Shown here in pieces: positions 1 to 7,635 of a stretch of DNA of 43,269 nucleotides; within the stretch, counting starts at the first letter, position 1, and each line of letters begins with the position of its first letter. Below the pieces are notes generated by a model. That model had not been told where the DNA came from and ran no database searches. It worked only from the letters and a program-made list of their open reading frames with translations. This stretch comes from JBBQFC01 sp038321615. Its GTDB lineage: Bacteria; Bacteroidota; Bacteroidia; Flavobacteriales_D; Cryomorphaceae. A program made the position numbers and the translations under genes. The stretch covers positions 1 to 43,269 of the forward strand of contig JBBQFC010000023.1 in the NCBI GenBank assembly GCA_038321615.1, written 5' to 3'.

Positions 1-38
1 ATTTAACTGGAAAATTTCTACTTTCGCGGACGTTCCCT

Positions 39-914
39 ATGTCAGATAGCCCCGACAAATTCGCCCGCCGACAGGCGCGCTCCAGTTCCATCTCCACCGT
101 TATCGGTATTTCCCTGGTATTGTTTATGCTCGGTATGCTGAGCATATTGGTGCTCAATGCACAAAAGCTTTCAAACCATGTAAAGGAGAATATTCAAGTA
201 CAGGTATTCCTAAAGGAACAGGTGAATGAGGGCGAAATGCTCCGGCTGAAAAAAGAAATGGACGCTGAGCCCTACACCCGCAGCACAGTATATGTGAGCA
301 AGGAAGATGCTGCATCGCAATTGACCAAGGAGCTGGGCGAAGATTTCGTGGGTTTTCTGGGTTACAATCCACTTGAGGCGTCAATCGATCTTCGATTAAA
401 CGCCGATTTTGCACACCCCGACAGCGTTTCGGCATTGGCAGAAATTCTGGAAGACCGCGCCGAAGTTTCCGAAGTGGTTTACAGCCCGAACTTAGTGCGA
501 CAAGTAAACGAAAACCTGAAAAAACTCAGCCTTATCTTACTCGGCTTTAGCGCCTTATTGCTATTGGTAGCCATCGCTCTGATCAACAACACGATCCGCC
601 TTACCATTTTCGCCAAGCGATTGATCATACGAAGTATGCAACTCGTGGGAGCTACCAATTCATTTATTCAGCGCCCTTTTATCCTCAGCGGAATTGTAAA
701 CGGGATTTATGCCAGCATAATCGCTATACTGCTCATTATGGGTGTGTTGTTGGCGGTGCGTCAAAACATTCCCGACTTTTTTGAATTCCACGACTTGCTT
801 ATGTTTATCGAACTTTTTGGTTTGGTGGTAATTTTTGGCATACTCATTTCGGGAATTTCCACCTTATTTGCCGTAAGGCGTTACCTTCGCGTCGACGCTC
901 GAAAAATTCATTAA
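39..914 (+). CDS. ftsX: Cell division ABC-transporter-like permease FtsX
   Basis: FtsX is the membrane partner of the FtsE ATPase and couples divisome assembly to activation of periplasmic peptidoglycan hydrolases. The 291-residue protein has the family layout: a cytoplasmic N-tail, a first membrane helix around residues 19-40, a periplasmic domain of about 120 residues, then three helices (about 165-185, 215-240 and 255-278) in a C-terminal FtsX permease domain ending in a basic tail. Length matches the family. The ATG at 39 lies in the first 40 bases of the window, so the promoter is mostly outside, although TACTTTCG at 18-25 resembles a Bacteroidota -7 element with one mismatch. ftsE is not adjacent in what is visible. 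Nine bases separate it from the DUF3098 gene, so it heads or continues an operon with uppP and truB. Confidence 0.93.
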   Translation: MSDSPDKFARRQARSSSISTVIGISLVLFMLGMLSILVLNAQKLSNHVKENIQVQVFLKEQVNEGEMLRLKKEMDAEPYTRSTVYVSKEDAASQLTKELGEDFVGFLGYNPLEASIDLRLNADFAHPDSVSALAEILEDRAEVSEVVYSPNLVRQVNENLKKLSLILLGFSALLLLVAIALINNTIRLTIFAKRLIIRSMQLVGATNSFIQRPFILSGIVNGIYASIIAILLIMGVLLAVRQNIPDFFEFHDLLMFIELFGLVVIFGILISGISTLFAVRRYLRVDARKIH

Positions 915-923
915 TCCAAGATT

Positions 924-1178
924 ATGGCTTTAGATAATAACCCTGGCGAAAACCGCTCCGAAATGTTTGCAATGAGCAGGCAAAATTACCGCATACTGCT
1001 AATCGGTATGGCGGTGCTCATCATCGGATTTCTGTTAATGATAGGCGGTGGCAGTGAGAACCCAAAAGAGTTCGACCCCTCTATTTTCAGTTTCCGACGC
1101 ATCACGCTGGCTCCAATTGTTACCCTATTGGGCTACGCAGTCATATTTTACGCCATTCTTCACAAGCCCAAGTCGTAA
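924..1178 (+). CDS. DUF3098 small membrane protein
   Basis: An 84-residue protein with two predicted membrane helices (about residues 23-42 and 62-80) joined by a polar loop containing a run of glycines followed by FDPSIFSFRRITLAP. This is the pattern of DUF3098, a Bacteroidota-specific family of unknown function that very commonly sits between ftsX and uppP. It starts 9 bases after the ftsX stop and ends 6 bases before uppP, so it is almost certainly co-transcribed with them. The context suggests a role at the cell envelope or division site, but that is inference from position only. Confidence 0.88.
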   Translation: MALDNNPGENRSEMFAMSRQNYRILLIGMAVLIIGFLLMIGGGSENPKEFDPSIFSFRRITLAPIVTLLGYAVIFYAILHKPKS

Positions 1179-1184
1179 GGCAGC

Positions 1185-1994
1185 ATGAGTCTGCTTGAAG
1201 CTATTTTGCTCGGCATTGTACAAGGACTTACCGAATTTTTGCCCGTAAGCAGCAGCGGCCATTTAGAATTGGCCAAGGCCTTACTGGGCAATGATTTAGG
1301 TGGATCCGAAAGCATGCTTTTTACCATTGCTCTGCACGCCGCTACGGCGTTGAGCACCATGTTGGTATTCCGAAAAGACATTCTACAATTATTAACGGGT
1401 CTCTTGGCTTTCAAGTGGAATGATGAAACCCGGTTTACCACAGCCATATTGGTGAGTATGATTCCCGTGTTTATCGTGGGTATGGCTTTTAGAGATGAAA
1501 TCGAAACCTTGTTTGAAGGTAATTTAATGATCGTTGGGGTATCGCTACTTGCCACGGCAGCCTTACTTTTCGCAAGTTCTCGTATTGGAAAGGTGAACGA
1601 AGGAGGTGAAGTAAGCCTTGGCCTAGCCTTGGTAATAGGTATTTCGCAGGCTATCGCCATCCTACCCGGGCTGAGTCGCTCCGGCGCTACCATCTCCACG
1701 GCACTCATGGTAGGTGTGAGCCGCGAAAAAGCAGCACGCTTTTCGTTTCTAATGGTTCTGCCAGTCATTATTGGAGCCATGCTATTGGAAATCAAAGATT
1801 TTGCCGAGACCCAACCTGAACGCACCGTTGGAAACACCGCCTTAATTGCGGGCTTTTTAGCGGCTTTTGTGGCAGGTGTTTTCGCTTGCCGCTTGATGAT
1901 CGCCATTGTAAAAAAGAGCAAGCTCGACTATTTCGCTTATTACTGCGTGGCAGTTGGGATTCTGGCCATTGTGGCCGCAAGCTTCGCCATATGA
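1185..1994 (+). CDS. uppP: Undecaprenyl-diphosphatase UppP (BacA family)
   Basis: UppP dephosphorylates undecaprenyl pyrophosphate to the monophosphate lipid carrier used for peptidoglycan and surface glycan synthesis, and confers bacitracin tolerance. The 269-residue protein carries both family signatures: the N-terminal QGLTEFLPVSSSGHL segment near residue 13-27, with the catalytic Glu and Ser/His residues, and the PGLSRSGATIS segment near residue 160-170, with the essential Arg. The remainder is a series of hydrophobic helices. Length is typical. It shares an ATGA overlap with truB (its stop is 1992-1994, the truB ATG is 1991-1993), so the two are translationally coupled. Confidence 0.96.
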   Translation: MSLLEAILLGIVQGLTEFLPVSSSGHLELAKALLGNDLGGSESMLFTIALHAATALSTMLVFRKDILQLLTGLLAFKWNDETRFTTAILVSMIPVFIVGMAFRDEIETLFEGNLMIVGVSLLATAALLFASSRIGKVNEGGEVSLGLALVIGISQAIAILPGLSRSGATISTALMVGVSREKAARFSFLMVLPVIIGAMLLEIKDFAETQPERTVGNTALIAGFLAAFVAGVFACRLMIAIVKKSKLDYFAYYCVAVGILAIVAASFAI

Positions 1995-2698
1995 AGTCGC
2001 TCGGCGATTTAAGCTTGGAAGAATGGCAGGCTGGGCAAATTATTCTCATTGATAAGCCCTTGCGCTGGACTTCGTTCGATGCGGTCAAGAAGGTACATTA
2101 CCTTATCCGAAAAAAATTTGGGGTCAAAAAGATAAAAGTCGGGCATGCCGGCACCCTTGACCCACTCGCCTCGGGACTTCTAATTCTCTGTACGGGAAAA
2201 TTTACCAAGCTCATCGACACAATCTCTGTGCAGGAAAAAGCATACACCGGCCATTTTGTAATCGGCGCTACCACTGCTTCCTATGATTTAGAATCGCCCG
2301 TGGAAAACGAAATGGATTGGAGAGAAGTTACTCCAGAAATGCTACTCGGTGAGGCTAAAAGTATGACGGGCGAGCAAGATCAAATGCCGCCCATATTTTC
2401 CGCCAAAAAAGTGGATGGACTGCGCGCTTACGACGCCGCCCGCAGCGGAAGATCGATTGTCCTGAAAACCAGCCGGATTACTATTTCTGAATTCAAAATA
2501 GAGACCAGCAAACTTCCCGAAGTTCCATTTGAAATTGTTTGCTCCAAAGGCACCTATATCCGCAGCATGGCGCATGATTTCGGAGAGAAATTGGGCATTG
2601 GCGCTTATTTGGGCTCACTGCGCCGGACGCGGATTGGCGATTACAGCGTGGATGACGCCGCCGGGATGGTCGCGTTCGAGGAATCGCTATCGCAATAG
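1991..2698 (+). CDS. truB: tRNA pseudouridine-55 synthase TruB
   Basis: TruB isomerises U55 in the T-loop of tRNAs to pseudouridine. An open frame extends upstream to 1886, but the ATG at 1991 is chosen because it gives the canonical N-terminus and overlaps the uppP stop by ATGA. The resulting 235-residue protein has the opening motif IDKPLRWTS, the catalytic motif HAGTLDPLASGLL with catalytic Asp57, a PPIFSAKKV loop, and the SKGTYIRSMAHDFG motif in the second half. It lacks a long C-terminal PUA-like extension, as is common in Bacteroidota. It is the last gene of the ftsX-uppP run; a 105-base gap with no clear terminator follows. Confidence 0.96.
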   Translation: MKSLGDLSLEEWQAGQIILIDKPLRWTSFDAVKKVHYLIRKKFGVKKIKVGHAGTLDPLASGLLILCTGKFTKLIDTISVQEKAYTGHFVIGATTASYDLESPVENEMDWREVTPEMLLGEAKSMTGEQDQMPPIFSAKKVDGLRAYDAARSGRSIVLKTSRITISEFKIETSKLPEVPFEIVCSKGTYIRSMAHDFGEKLGIGAYLGSLRRTRIGDYSVDDAAGMVAFEESLSQ

Positions 2699-2803
2699 GG
2701 CCCTTGCATACCCTCACATCTTTTAACGTCTCTAAACAACTCATTTCTCGGTCCTTGGCCGAAAAAGCCGTACTTTGAGTCAACCCCCATAAAACTGGAA
2801 ATC

Positions 2804-3559
2804 ATGGATAAGTTATTAGACAAAAAAGTGGCAATTATTACCGGTGGTGGATCGGGTATTGGCGAGCATACCGCCATACTCTTTGCACAGCACGGCGCCA
2901 AAGTGGTCATTTCTGACATCAGCGAAAAAAATGGAAATCGCGTGGCGCAAAAAATTAACAAGCAAGGAGGCGAGTGTATTTTCGTAAAGGCCGACACTTC
3001 AAAACCCGAAGACGGCGACCGCACGGTGAAGGAAGCAATCAATGCTTTCAAAAAACTCGATATTGCTGTAAATAATGCAGGTATTGGCGGGGAGCAGCAA
3101 ATGATAGGCGAGCAAGAAATCGAAAATTGGGACAAGGTAATTGCCATCAATTTGAGCGGTGTATTTTACGGAATGCGCTATCAAATTCCGGCAATGCTCA
3201 AAAACAAAGGTGGCTCTATTATCAATGTATCATCGATACTCGGGCAGGTGGGCTTTGCGACAAGCTCGGCCTATGTTGCCGCCAAGCACGGTGTGGTTGG
3301 CCTCACCAAAAACGGCGCATTGGAATACGCTGCCAAGGGAATTAGGGTGAATGCAGTAGGTCCGGGATTCATAAAAACGCCCCTAATAGATGCCACACTC
3401 GACGATGCGACGCAAAAACAACTCGCGGGACTTCACCCTATCGGACGGCTTGGAAAATCGGAAGAAGTGGCAGAGCTATTCTTATGGTTGGCTAGCGATA
3501 AATCAAAATTTGTCAATGGATCGTATTACCCCATCGACGGAGGATATTTGGCACAATAG
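2804..3559 (+). CDS. Short-chain dehydrogenase/reductase (SDR), substrate unknown
   Basis: A 251-residue classical SDR. Seen directly: the cofactor-binding ITGGGSGIGEHTA near residues 12-24, the NNAGIGG motif near residues 91-97, the catalytic Ser in NVSSILG and the YVAAK catalytic Tyr/Lys near residues 158-162, and a GPGFIKTPL motif and the C-terminal GSYYPIDGGY typical of the family. An Asp after beta-strand 2 (VISDIS) points to NAD(H) rather than NADP(H) preference, by family rule. It resembles glucose/3-oxoacyl/cyclopentanol-type dehydrogenases, but the substrate cannot be told. Its neighbours (truB upstream, PhyH dioxygenase 56 bases downstream) do not fix a pathway. Confidence 0.9.
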   Translation: MDKLLDKKVAIITGGGSGIGEHTAILFAQHGAKVVISDISEKNGNRVAQKINKQGGECIFVKADTSKPEDGDRTVKEAINAFKKLDIAVNNAGIGGEQQMIGEQEIENWDKVIAINLSGVFYGMRYQIPAMLKNKGGSIINVSSILGQVGFATSSAYVAAKHGVVGLTKNGALEYAAKGIRVNAVGPGFIKTPLIDATLDDATQKQLAGLHPIGRLGKSEEVAELFLWLASDKSKFVNGSYYPIDGGYLAQ

Positions 3560-3615
3560 AGACGTGGCTTGCATCGTTGCAGATACGTTGCATACAAATC
3601 CCTAATTTCGTGCAC

Positions 3616-4551
3616 ATGAATATCCGACGACTAAAAGCAGGTTATGCCATCTACAACTTTTTTCATCGCAGCGCGCTAACGCACAACCTTCCACTTTACA
3701 AAAAGCACGGTATCCGGAAGCGGTATTTCGACCCTGTATCCAGTGCCGATTTCAAAGGAATGGAAGGGGCTGTCAATAAATTTGATCACTTCGACTCAGC
3801 GGAGCTCCTCCCCTTGGAGCTCGCGTTTCAAAAACTCAAGCCGAGCTATCAAGAAGCCCTAAAAAATTGGTCTTCAAACGGGTACGCTATACTCGAAAGC
3901 TTCGTGGCGCCAGAGCGGGTGGAGAAAATCAATGCCGAAATTGAAAAAATGGTGGCCGATAAAACCATCAAATTCGTGTATGGAAAGAAACTGATGTTCG
4001 CTTTTCAAAAGTCGAGACTGATCCGCGATTTGGGCGAAGAGCCTGCACTTAAAACCATGCTCGGACTACTAATGGGCAAGGAAGTAGATTTATTTCAGAG
4101 TATCAACTTCGTAATGGGTAGTGAGCAGCGCACCCATAGCGACAGCATTCATATGAGCACTTTTCCGACAGGCAATCTAATTGCCATTTGGGTAGCGCTC
4201 GAGGATGTTTCCAATGATCAAGGGCCTTTGCACTACTACCCGGGCTCGCACAAGCTACCTTATATACTGAACAGTGAATTTGGCAACGCCGGCACCCGTT
4301 ACATGCTGGGCAAAAAAAACTATTCCGATTATGAAGATGAAATTGAAAACGTGCTAAAAGCAAACCCTTTTGAGCGGAAAACCTTCCTGGCCAAAAAAGG
4401 CGACATTTTTATATGGCATGCCAACTTGCTGCACGGTGGCAACAAGATGAACAATAAACAGCTAACACGAAAAAGTATGGTCTTCCATTATTATACATCC
4501 GATGCCATTTGCTACCACGAAATTACGCAGCGGCCTACGTTGAAGCGCTAG
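3616..4551 (+). CDS. Phytanoyl-CoA dioxygenase (PhyH) family protein
   Basis: A probable Fe(II)/2-oxoglutarate-dependent oxygenase. The iron-binding facial triad is visible: His174 and Asp176 in the THSD motif and a distal His273 in LLHGGN, followed by an Arg (QLTRKS) suited to binding 2-oxoglutarate. The segment ending HYYPGSH is a PhyH hallmark. A frame is open from 3577, but the ATG at 3616 is preferred because the extra 13 residues are not family-like; this gives 311 residues. The substrate is unknown; members act on fatty acyl-CoAs, halogenated or hydroxylated metabolites. The leader at 3569-3592 contains three copies of TTGCA within 24 bases, an oddity that may be chance. Confidence 0.85.
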   Translation: MNIRRLKAGYAIYNFFHRSALTHNLPLYKKHGIRKRYFDPVSSADFKGMEGAVNKFDHFDSAELLPLELAFQKLKPSYQEALKNWSSNGYAILESFVAPERVEKINAEIEKMVADKTIKFVYGKKLMFAFQKSRLIRDLGEEPALKTMLGLLMGKEVDLFQSINFVMGSEQRTHSDSIHMSTFPTGNLIAIWVALEDVSNDQGPLHYYPGSHKLPYILNSEFGNAGTRYMLGKKNYSDYEDEIENVLKANPFERKTFLAKKGDIFIWHANLLHGGNKMNNKQLTRKSMVFHYYTSDAICYHEITQRPTLKR

Positions 4552-4660
4552 CAGAGACCCAAATCATCAATCGGTCGACCACCGCGTAAAATAAAATGAA
4601 CGATCCAATTTTGCGTTTAGATGCAAACAATCCGACTTGAGTATCTGCTAAGTTATACCG

Positions 4661-5836
4661 ATGTATCTGATCAAAAAAAAACGGGTTTGTCAATTTTTCC
4701 TCCTGGGCATATCGGGCCTTATTCTCGCTGATGATTTAAGGAGCCAATCTGTTAAAAATCCTTATGCTGCCACCGACAAAATTGCCCTTGCCCTCCCCGA
4801 TAGCCTGAGCAGGAACACAGCCGATATAGCTGCTTATTACGACAGCACTTTTCAATTGAAACCAGAGAAGGTGCGCGCTACTTTCGCGTGGTTGAGCACG
4901 CGCATTGCTTACGATGTTTCGAAAATGTATATCGTGGAGTTCCACGAACCGGGCGCAGATCTATGCACCAATACGCTCCTTTCCCGCAAAGGCATCTGTG
5001 AAAACTACGCGGCTATTTTCCAGGAAGTCTGCTCAAAAATGGGTGTCGAAACCTACATAGTAGATGGCTACAATCGATACAATGGCCGCACCGAATACAT
5101 CCCACACGCTTGGTGTATAGCCTTGGTCGATACCGTTTGGCAATTTTACGACCCTACCTGGGCGGCAGGCTACGTAAATAACAATACCTTCTACCCCAAA
5201 CGCAGCGACGCCTACTTTCAGCCGGAAGCTAGTGAGTTTATCCAAACACATATGCCTTTTGACCCCATGTGGCAAATGCAGTCGGCAACATTCACCTACC
5301 CCGCTTTCGATTCGGGAGCTAAAGTTGCCGCCCTTAACGGCAAATTCTTTGCTTTTCGCGACAGCATCGATCAATACTTATTGCTCGACGAAGAAGGAAA
5401 GATGCAGGCCACGCTGCGGAGAATGGAAGCAAATGGACAGCCCAATTCCCTGGTTTACAATCGAATGGTTCAGTATAAAGCGCACCTGCAAAACGCAGAG
5501 CAGAACCGAATTGCGAATACTTATAACGCAGCTTCGGCTAAGCATAACGCCGCCGTGATGGCATACAATTTATACATAGAAGCAAAAAATCGCCAATTCT
5601 ATTCACTCGACGATACACAGGTGCAACATTCCTTAGGTGCTGCGGCAATTCACCTTGCCGAATCCCGCGCGGATTTATCAGAAATTGGAAATACCGACAA
5701 GCAAACTAAAGTATTAATCGATCAATTAAACCAAGCTACCAAGGATCTGGAAGGACAATTAGCGCGCGAGCAATACTGGCTAGACACGTATATCGCTAAA
5801 AATGGGATGGGCAGAAGAGCCATGTTTTACCGTTGA
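4661..5836 (+). CDS. Secreted transglutaminase-fold (cysteine peptidase-like) protein
   Basis: A 391-residue protein with a hydrophobic N-terminal segment (about residues 11-24) consistent with export, followed by a transglutaminase-like core. The papain-like catalytic triad can be placed: Cys113 in KGICENYA, His149 in IPHAWC, and Asp164 in YDPTW, the order and spacing expected for the bacterial transglutaminase superfamily. The C-terminal 150 residues are polar, Ala- and Gln-rich, predicted helical and coiled-coil-like, with no recognised domain. The likely role is peptide or crosslink hydrolysis or formation in the periplasm; the substrate is unknown. It has no obvious operon partner: the upstream PhyH gene ends 109 bases before, and a tRNA on the opposite strand follows. 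Confidence 0.85.
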   Translation: MYLIKKKRVCQFFLLGISGLILADDLRSQSVKNPYAATDKIALALPDSLSRNTADIAAYYDSTFQLKPEKVRATFAWLSTRIAYDVSKMYIVEFHEPGADLCTNTLLSRKGICENYAAIFQEVCSKMGVETYIVDGYNRYNGRTEYIPHAWCIALVDTVWQFYDPTWAAGYVNNNTFYPKRSDAYFQPEASEFIQTHMPFDPMWQMQSATFTYPAFDSGAKVAALNGKFFAFRDSIDQYLLLDEEGKMQATLRRMEANGQPNSLVYNRMVQYKAHLQNAEQNRIANTYNAASAKHNAAVMAYNLYIEAKNRQFYSLDDTQVQHSLGAAAIHLAESRADLSEIGNTDKQTKVLIDQLNQATKDLEGQLAREQYWLDTYIAKNGMGRRAMFYR

Positions 5837-5863
5837 CATAACTCCATACGAAGGGTAAATAAG

Positions 5864-5937
5864 TGGGCCCAGAAGGGCTTGAACCTTCGACCTTCAGATT
5901 ATGAGTCTGCTGCTCTAACCAACTGAGCTATGGGCCC
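5864..5937 (-). tRNA. tRNA-Met (CAT anticodon, elongator type)
   Basis: On the minus strand 74 bases fold into a complete cloverleaf. The 7-bp acceptor stem is GGGCCCA/TGGGCCC with discriminator A (CCA not encoded). The D-arm stem is GCTC/GAGC, the T-arm stem is GAAGG/CCTTC with a TTCAAGC loop, and the variable loop is 5 bases. The anticodon loop CTCATAA has anticodon CAT at 5901-5903. The anticodon stem has a G-A mismatch at its top pair (27-43). The fully paired first acceptor pair argues against an initiator tRNA. A CAT anticodon could also be the lysidine-modified tRNA-Ile2, but the overall sequence resembles Bacteroidota elongator tRNA-Met. It sits alone between two plus-strand protein genes. 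Confidence 0.95.
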
Positions 5938-6072
5938 CGAAATAAGGATGGCAAAAATAGATTTTCCTTTTCGGCTGTGCAAGATGAAAAAAGAACCGAA
6001 TTCTGAGCTCTTGAAATAAATCAATCTACTGACCTTGCACGAACGTAACTTTTAAAAACTGAAAGCTGAAAA

Positions 6073-6104
6073 TTGGCGAAAGTCGATCAGCAATCATAGC
6101 TTTG
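6073..6104 (+). promoter_or_regulatory. Putative Bacteroidota-type promoter of the fructosamine-kinase-like gene
   Basis: A perfect -7 element TAGCTTTG (pattern TAnnTTTG) at 6097-6104 is preceded by TTG at 6073-6075 with a 21-base spacer, close to the Bacteroidota -33/-7 arrangement. The -7 element ends only 5 bases before the first ATG (6110), so the transcript would be nearly leaderless, or translation starts at the second in-frame ATG at 6119. Confidence 0.45.
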
Positions 6105-6109
6105 TACCC

Positions 6110-6997
6110 ATGGATTTTATGGACTCCGCCCTTCACGAGGATTGGATTAACGCCATTAACGCCGCGCTCAATACGAGCGCGCAAATACTCAGAGTCGGCA
6201 TAGTAGGCGGGGGTAGCATTAACGATGCCCGAAAAATAGAAACTTCCGAAGGGGTATTTTTTGCAAAGCTCAACGATGCAGGGCTCTTTCCAGGAATGTT
6301 CGAAGCCGAAATGGATGGGCTGCTCTTTTTACAAAAACATTGCGCTTTCAACATCCCTAAGCCCACAGCCACTGGGCGAACGGGGGATATACAGTGGATT
6401 GTGATGGAATACATTGTCGCCGCTGCAAAATCAGAAACCTATTGGGAAGACTTTGGCACCCAATTAGCACACCTTCACCAGCAATCTGCTCCCGCCTTCG
6501 GGTACGATAAATCGAATTACTTAGGGAGCTTACCGCAACTAAATACGCCCAATGCGAGTTGGCCAGAATTTTTTGTTGAGCACCGTATCCGTCCACAGCT
6601 CAAACTAGCGGTCGAAAAAGAAGAAGCCAGTGGCGAGATGCAGCGCTTGCTTGAGAAACTCTGCTCCCGTCCGGAGCGGTATTTTTCTGTAGAGAAACCC
6701 GCAGCTCTCCACGGAGACTTGTGGACTGGTAATTTTTCAACCGACCCCTCTGGAAATGCCACCATATTCGACCCGGCAGTATACTACGGGCACCGAGAGA
6801 TGGATTTAGCCATGAGCCGCCTTTTCGGAAGTTTCGACCACCGCTTTTATTTGGCCTATCACGATACCTATCCGCTCGAACCCGGGTGGGAAGAACGCGT
6901 CCACATTGCCAACCTGTACCCACTGTTAGCCCACCTTAACATTTTTGGCGGTAGCTACTCGGGGCAGATTATGTCGATACTGCGGCGGTACATTTAA
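6110..6997 (+). CDS. Fructosamine kinase family protein
   Basis: A 295-residue protein of the fructosamine-3-kinase/ketosamine kinase family, which phosphorylates sugar amines on glycated amino groups as a protein-repair step. Seen: the N-terminal GGGSINDARKIET loop, a Lys in FFAKLN for ATP binding, an EAEMDGLLFL helix, the catalytic LHGDLWTGN motif with Asp203, and the metal-binding IFDPAVYYGHREMDLAM segment. These are all hallmark positions. Start 6110 is the first ATG; 6119 is equally possible. It is convergent with pdeM and the two stop codons overlap by three to four bases (6994-6997). Confidence 0.93.
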   Translation: MDFMDSALHEDWINAINAALNTSAQILRVGIVGGGSINDARKIETSEGVFFAKLNDAGLFPGMFEAEMDGLLFLQKHCAFNIPKPTATGRTGDIQWIVMEYIVAAAKSETYWEDFGTQLAHLHQQSAPAFGYDKSNYLGSLPQLNTPNASWPEFFVEHRIRPQLKLAVEKEEASGEMQRLLEKLCSRPERYFSVEKPAALHGDLWTGNFSTDPSGNATIFDPAVYYGHREMDLAMSRLFGSFDHRFYLAYHDTYPLEPGWEERVHIANLYPLLAHLNIFGGSYSGQIMSILRRYI

Positions 6998-7635
6998 CCC
7001 ACCGACAACACGGCTTCTCCGGCAACTACATAAACGTGATCTCCCGACTTTGGAGCAATGACCGCACTGCCGGTAAACGAACCAAAAGATGGAAGGATTC
7101 CAAAAAAATTCCCAAAATAGAAGCAGGGCAATACAGCTCGTTGCCGCCCAACGCCTTTTAAGCGCACCGCAGGATGAAGGTGACCGTGTATGTTGTACAG
7201 GTTGCTTTCAACGCGATCGTGCGTGAAGAGAAACGAACCGATGGCTAATTCAGAATACACCGCAATCGCCGCTTCCGCAAAAAAAGTAGGCGGCAAAATA
7301 TCGTGATTGCCCTGAACAAGCTGAAATTCGATGTTCGGAAATTGCTTCAGGAAGGTGGCAAAAACCGACCACACTTCGTTATGCCTGCTGTGGAAGAGAT
7401 CGCCGAGGAAAAGTACCGTTCGGGGCTGATACTTTTCGAATAGTTCTTTCAATTTCTTCAAATTCACTTCTTCGGCATGCAGCGGCACCGCAATACCGCT
7501 CTTGCGAAAATGGCTGGCTTTGCCAAGGTGCAAATCGGCGATTAACAAGCATTGAGCTTCGCGCCAAAAAATAGCCCGCTCGGGCAAAAGCTCGAAGGTT
7601 TGATCAAACAATAAATGTGACGTATTTGTAGCCAT
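6994..7635 (-). CDS. pdeM: Ligase-associated DNA damage response endonuclease PdeM
   Basis: A binuclear metallophosphoesterase of the PdeM/MPE type, a Mn-dependent endonuclease that works with Lhr-Core helicase, an exonuclease and an ATP-dependent ligase in other bacteria. All metal-binding motifs are present in order: ADLHLGK (DxH), LGDLFHS (GD), QGNHD (GNHD), FTHDRV and HGHLHP. The 213-residue length fits the family. The ATG at 7635 is chosen over an upstream TTG because it overlaps the helicase stop in a TGATG arrangement, indicating translational coupling. Its partner exonuclease and ligase are not adjacent but lie at 18737-21378 on the other strand. Confidence 0.93.
   Translation of the reverse strand: MATNTSHLLFDQTFELLPERAIFWREAQCLLIADLHLGKASHFRKSGIAVPLHAEEVNLKKLKELFEKYQPRTVLFLGDLFHSRHNEVWSVFATFLKQFPNIEFQLVQGNHDILPPTFFAEAAIAVYSELAIGSFLFTHDRVESNLYNIHGHLHPAVRLKGVGRQRAVLPCFYFGNFFGILPSFGSFTGSAVIAPKSGDHVYVVAGEAVLSVG

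Noticed and set aside
1160..1921. A 253-codon minus-strand frame opposite uppP
   Set aside because: uppP has both family signatures on the plus strand; the antisense product is a basic low-complexity shadow.
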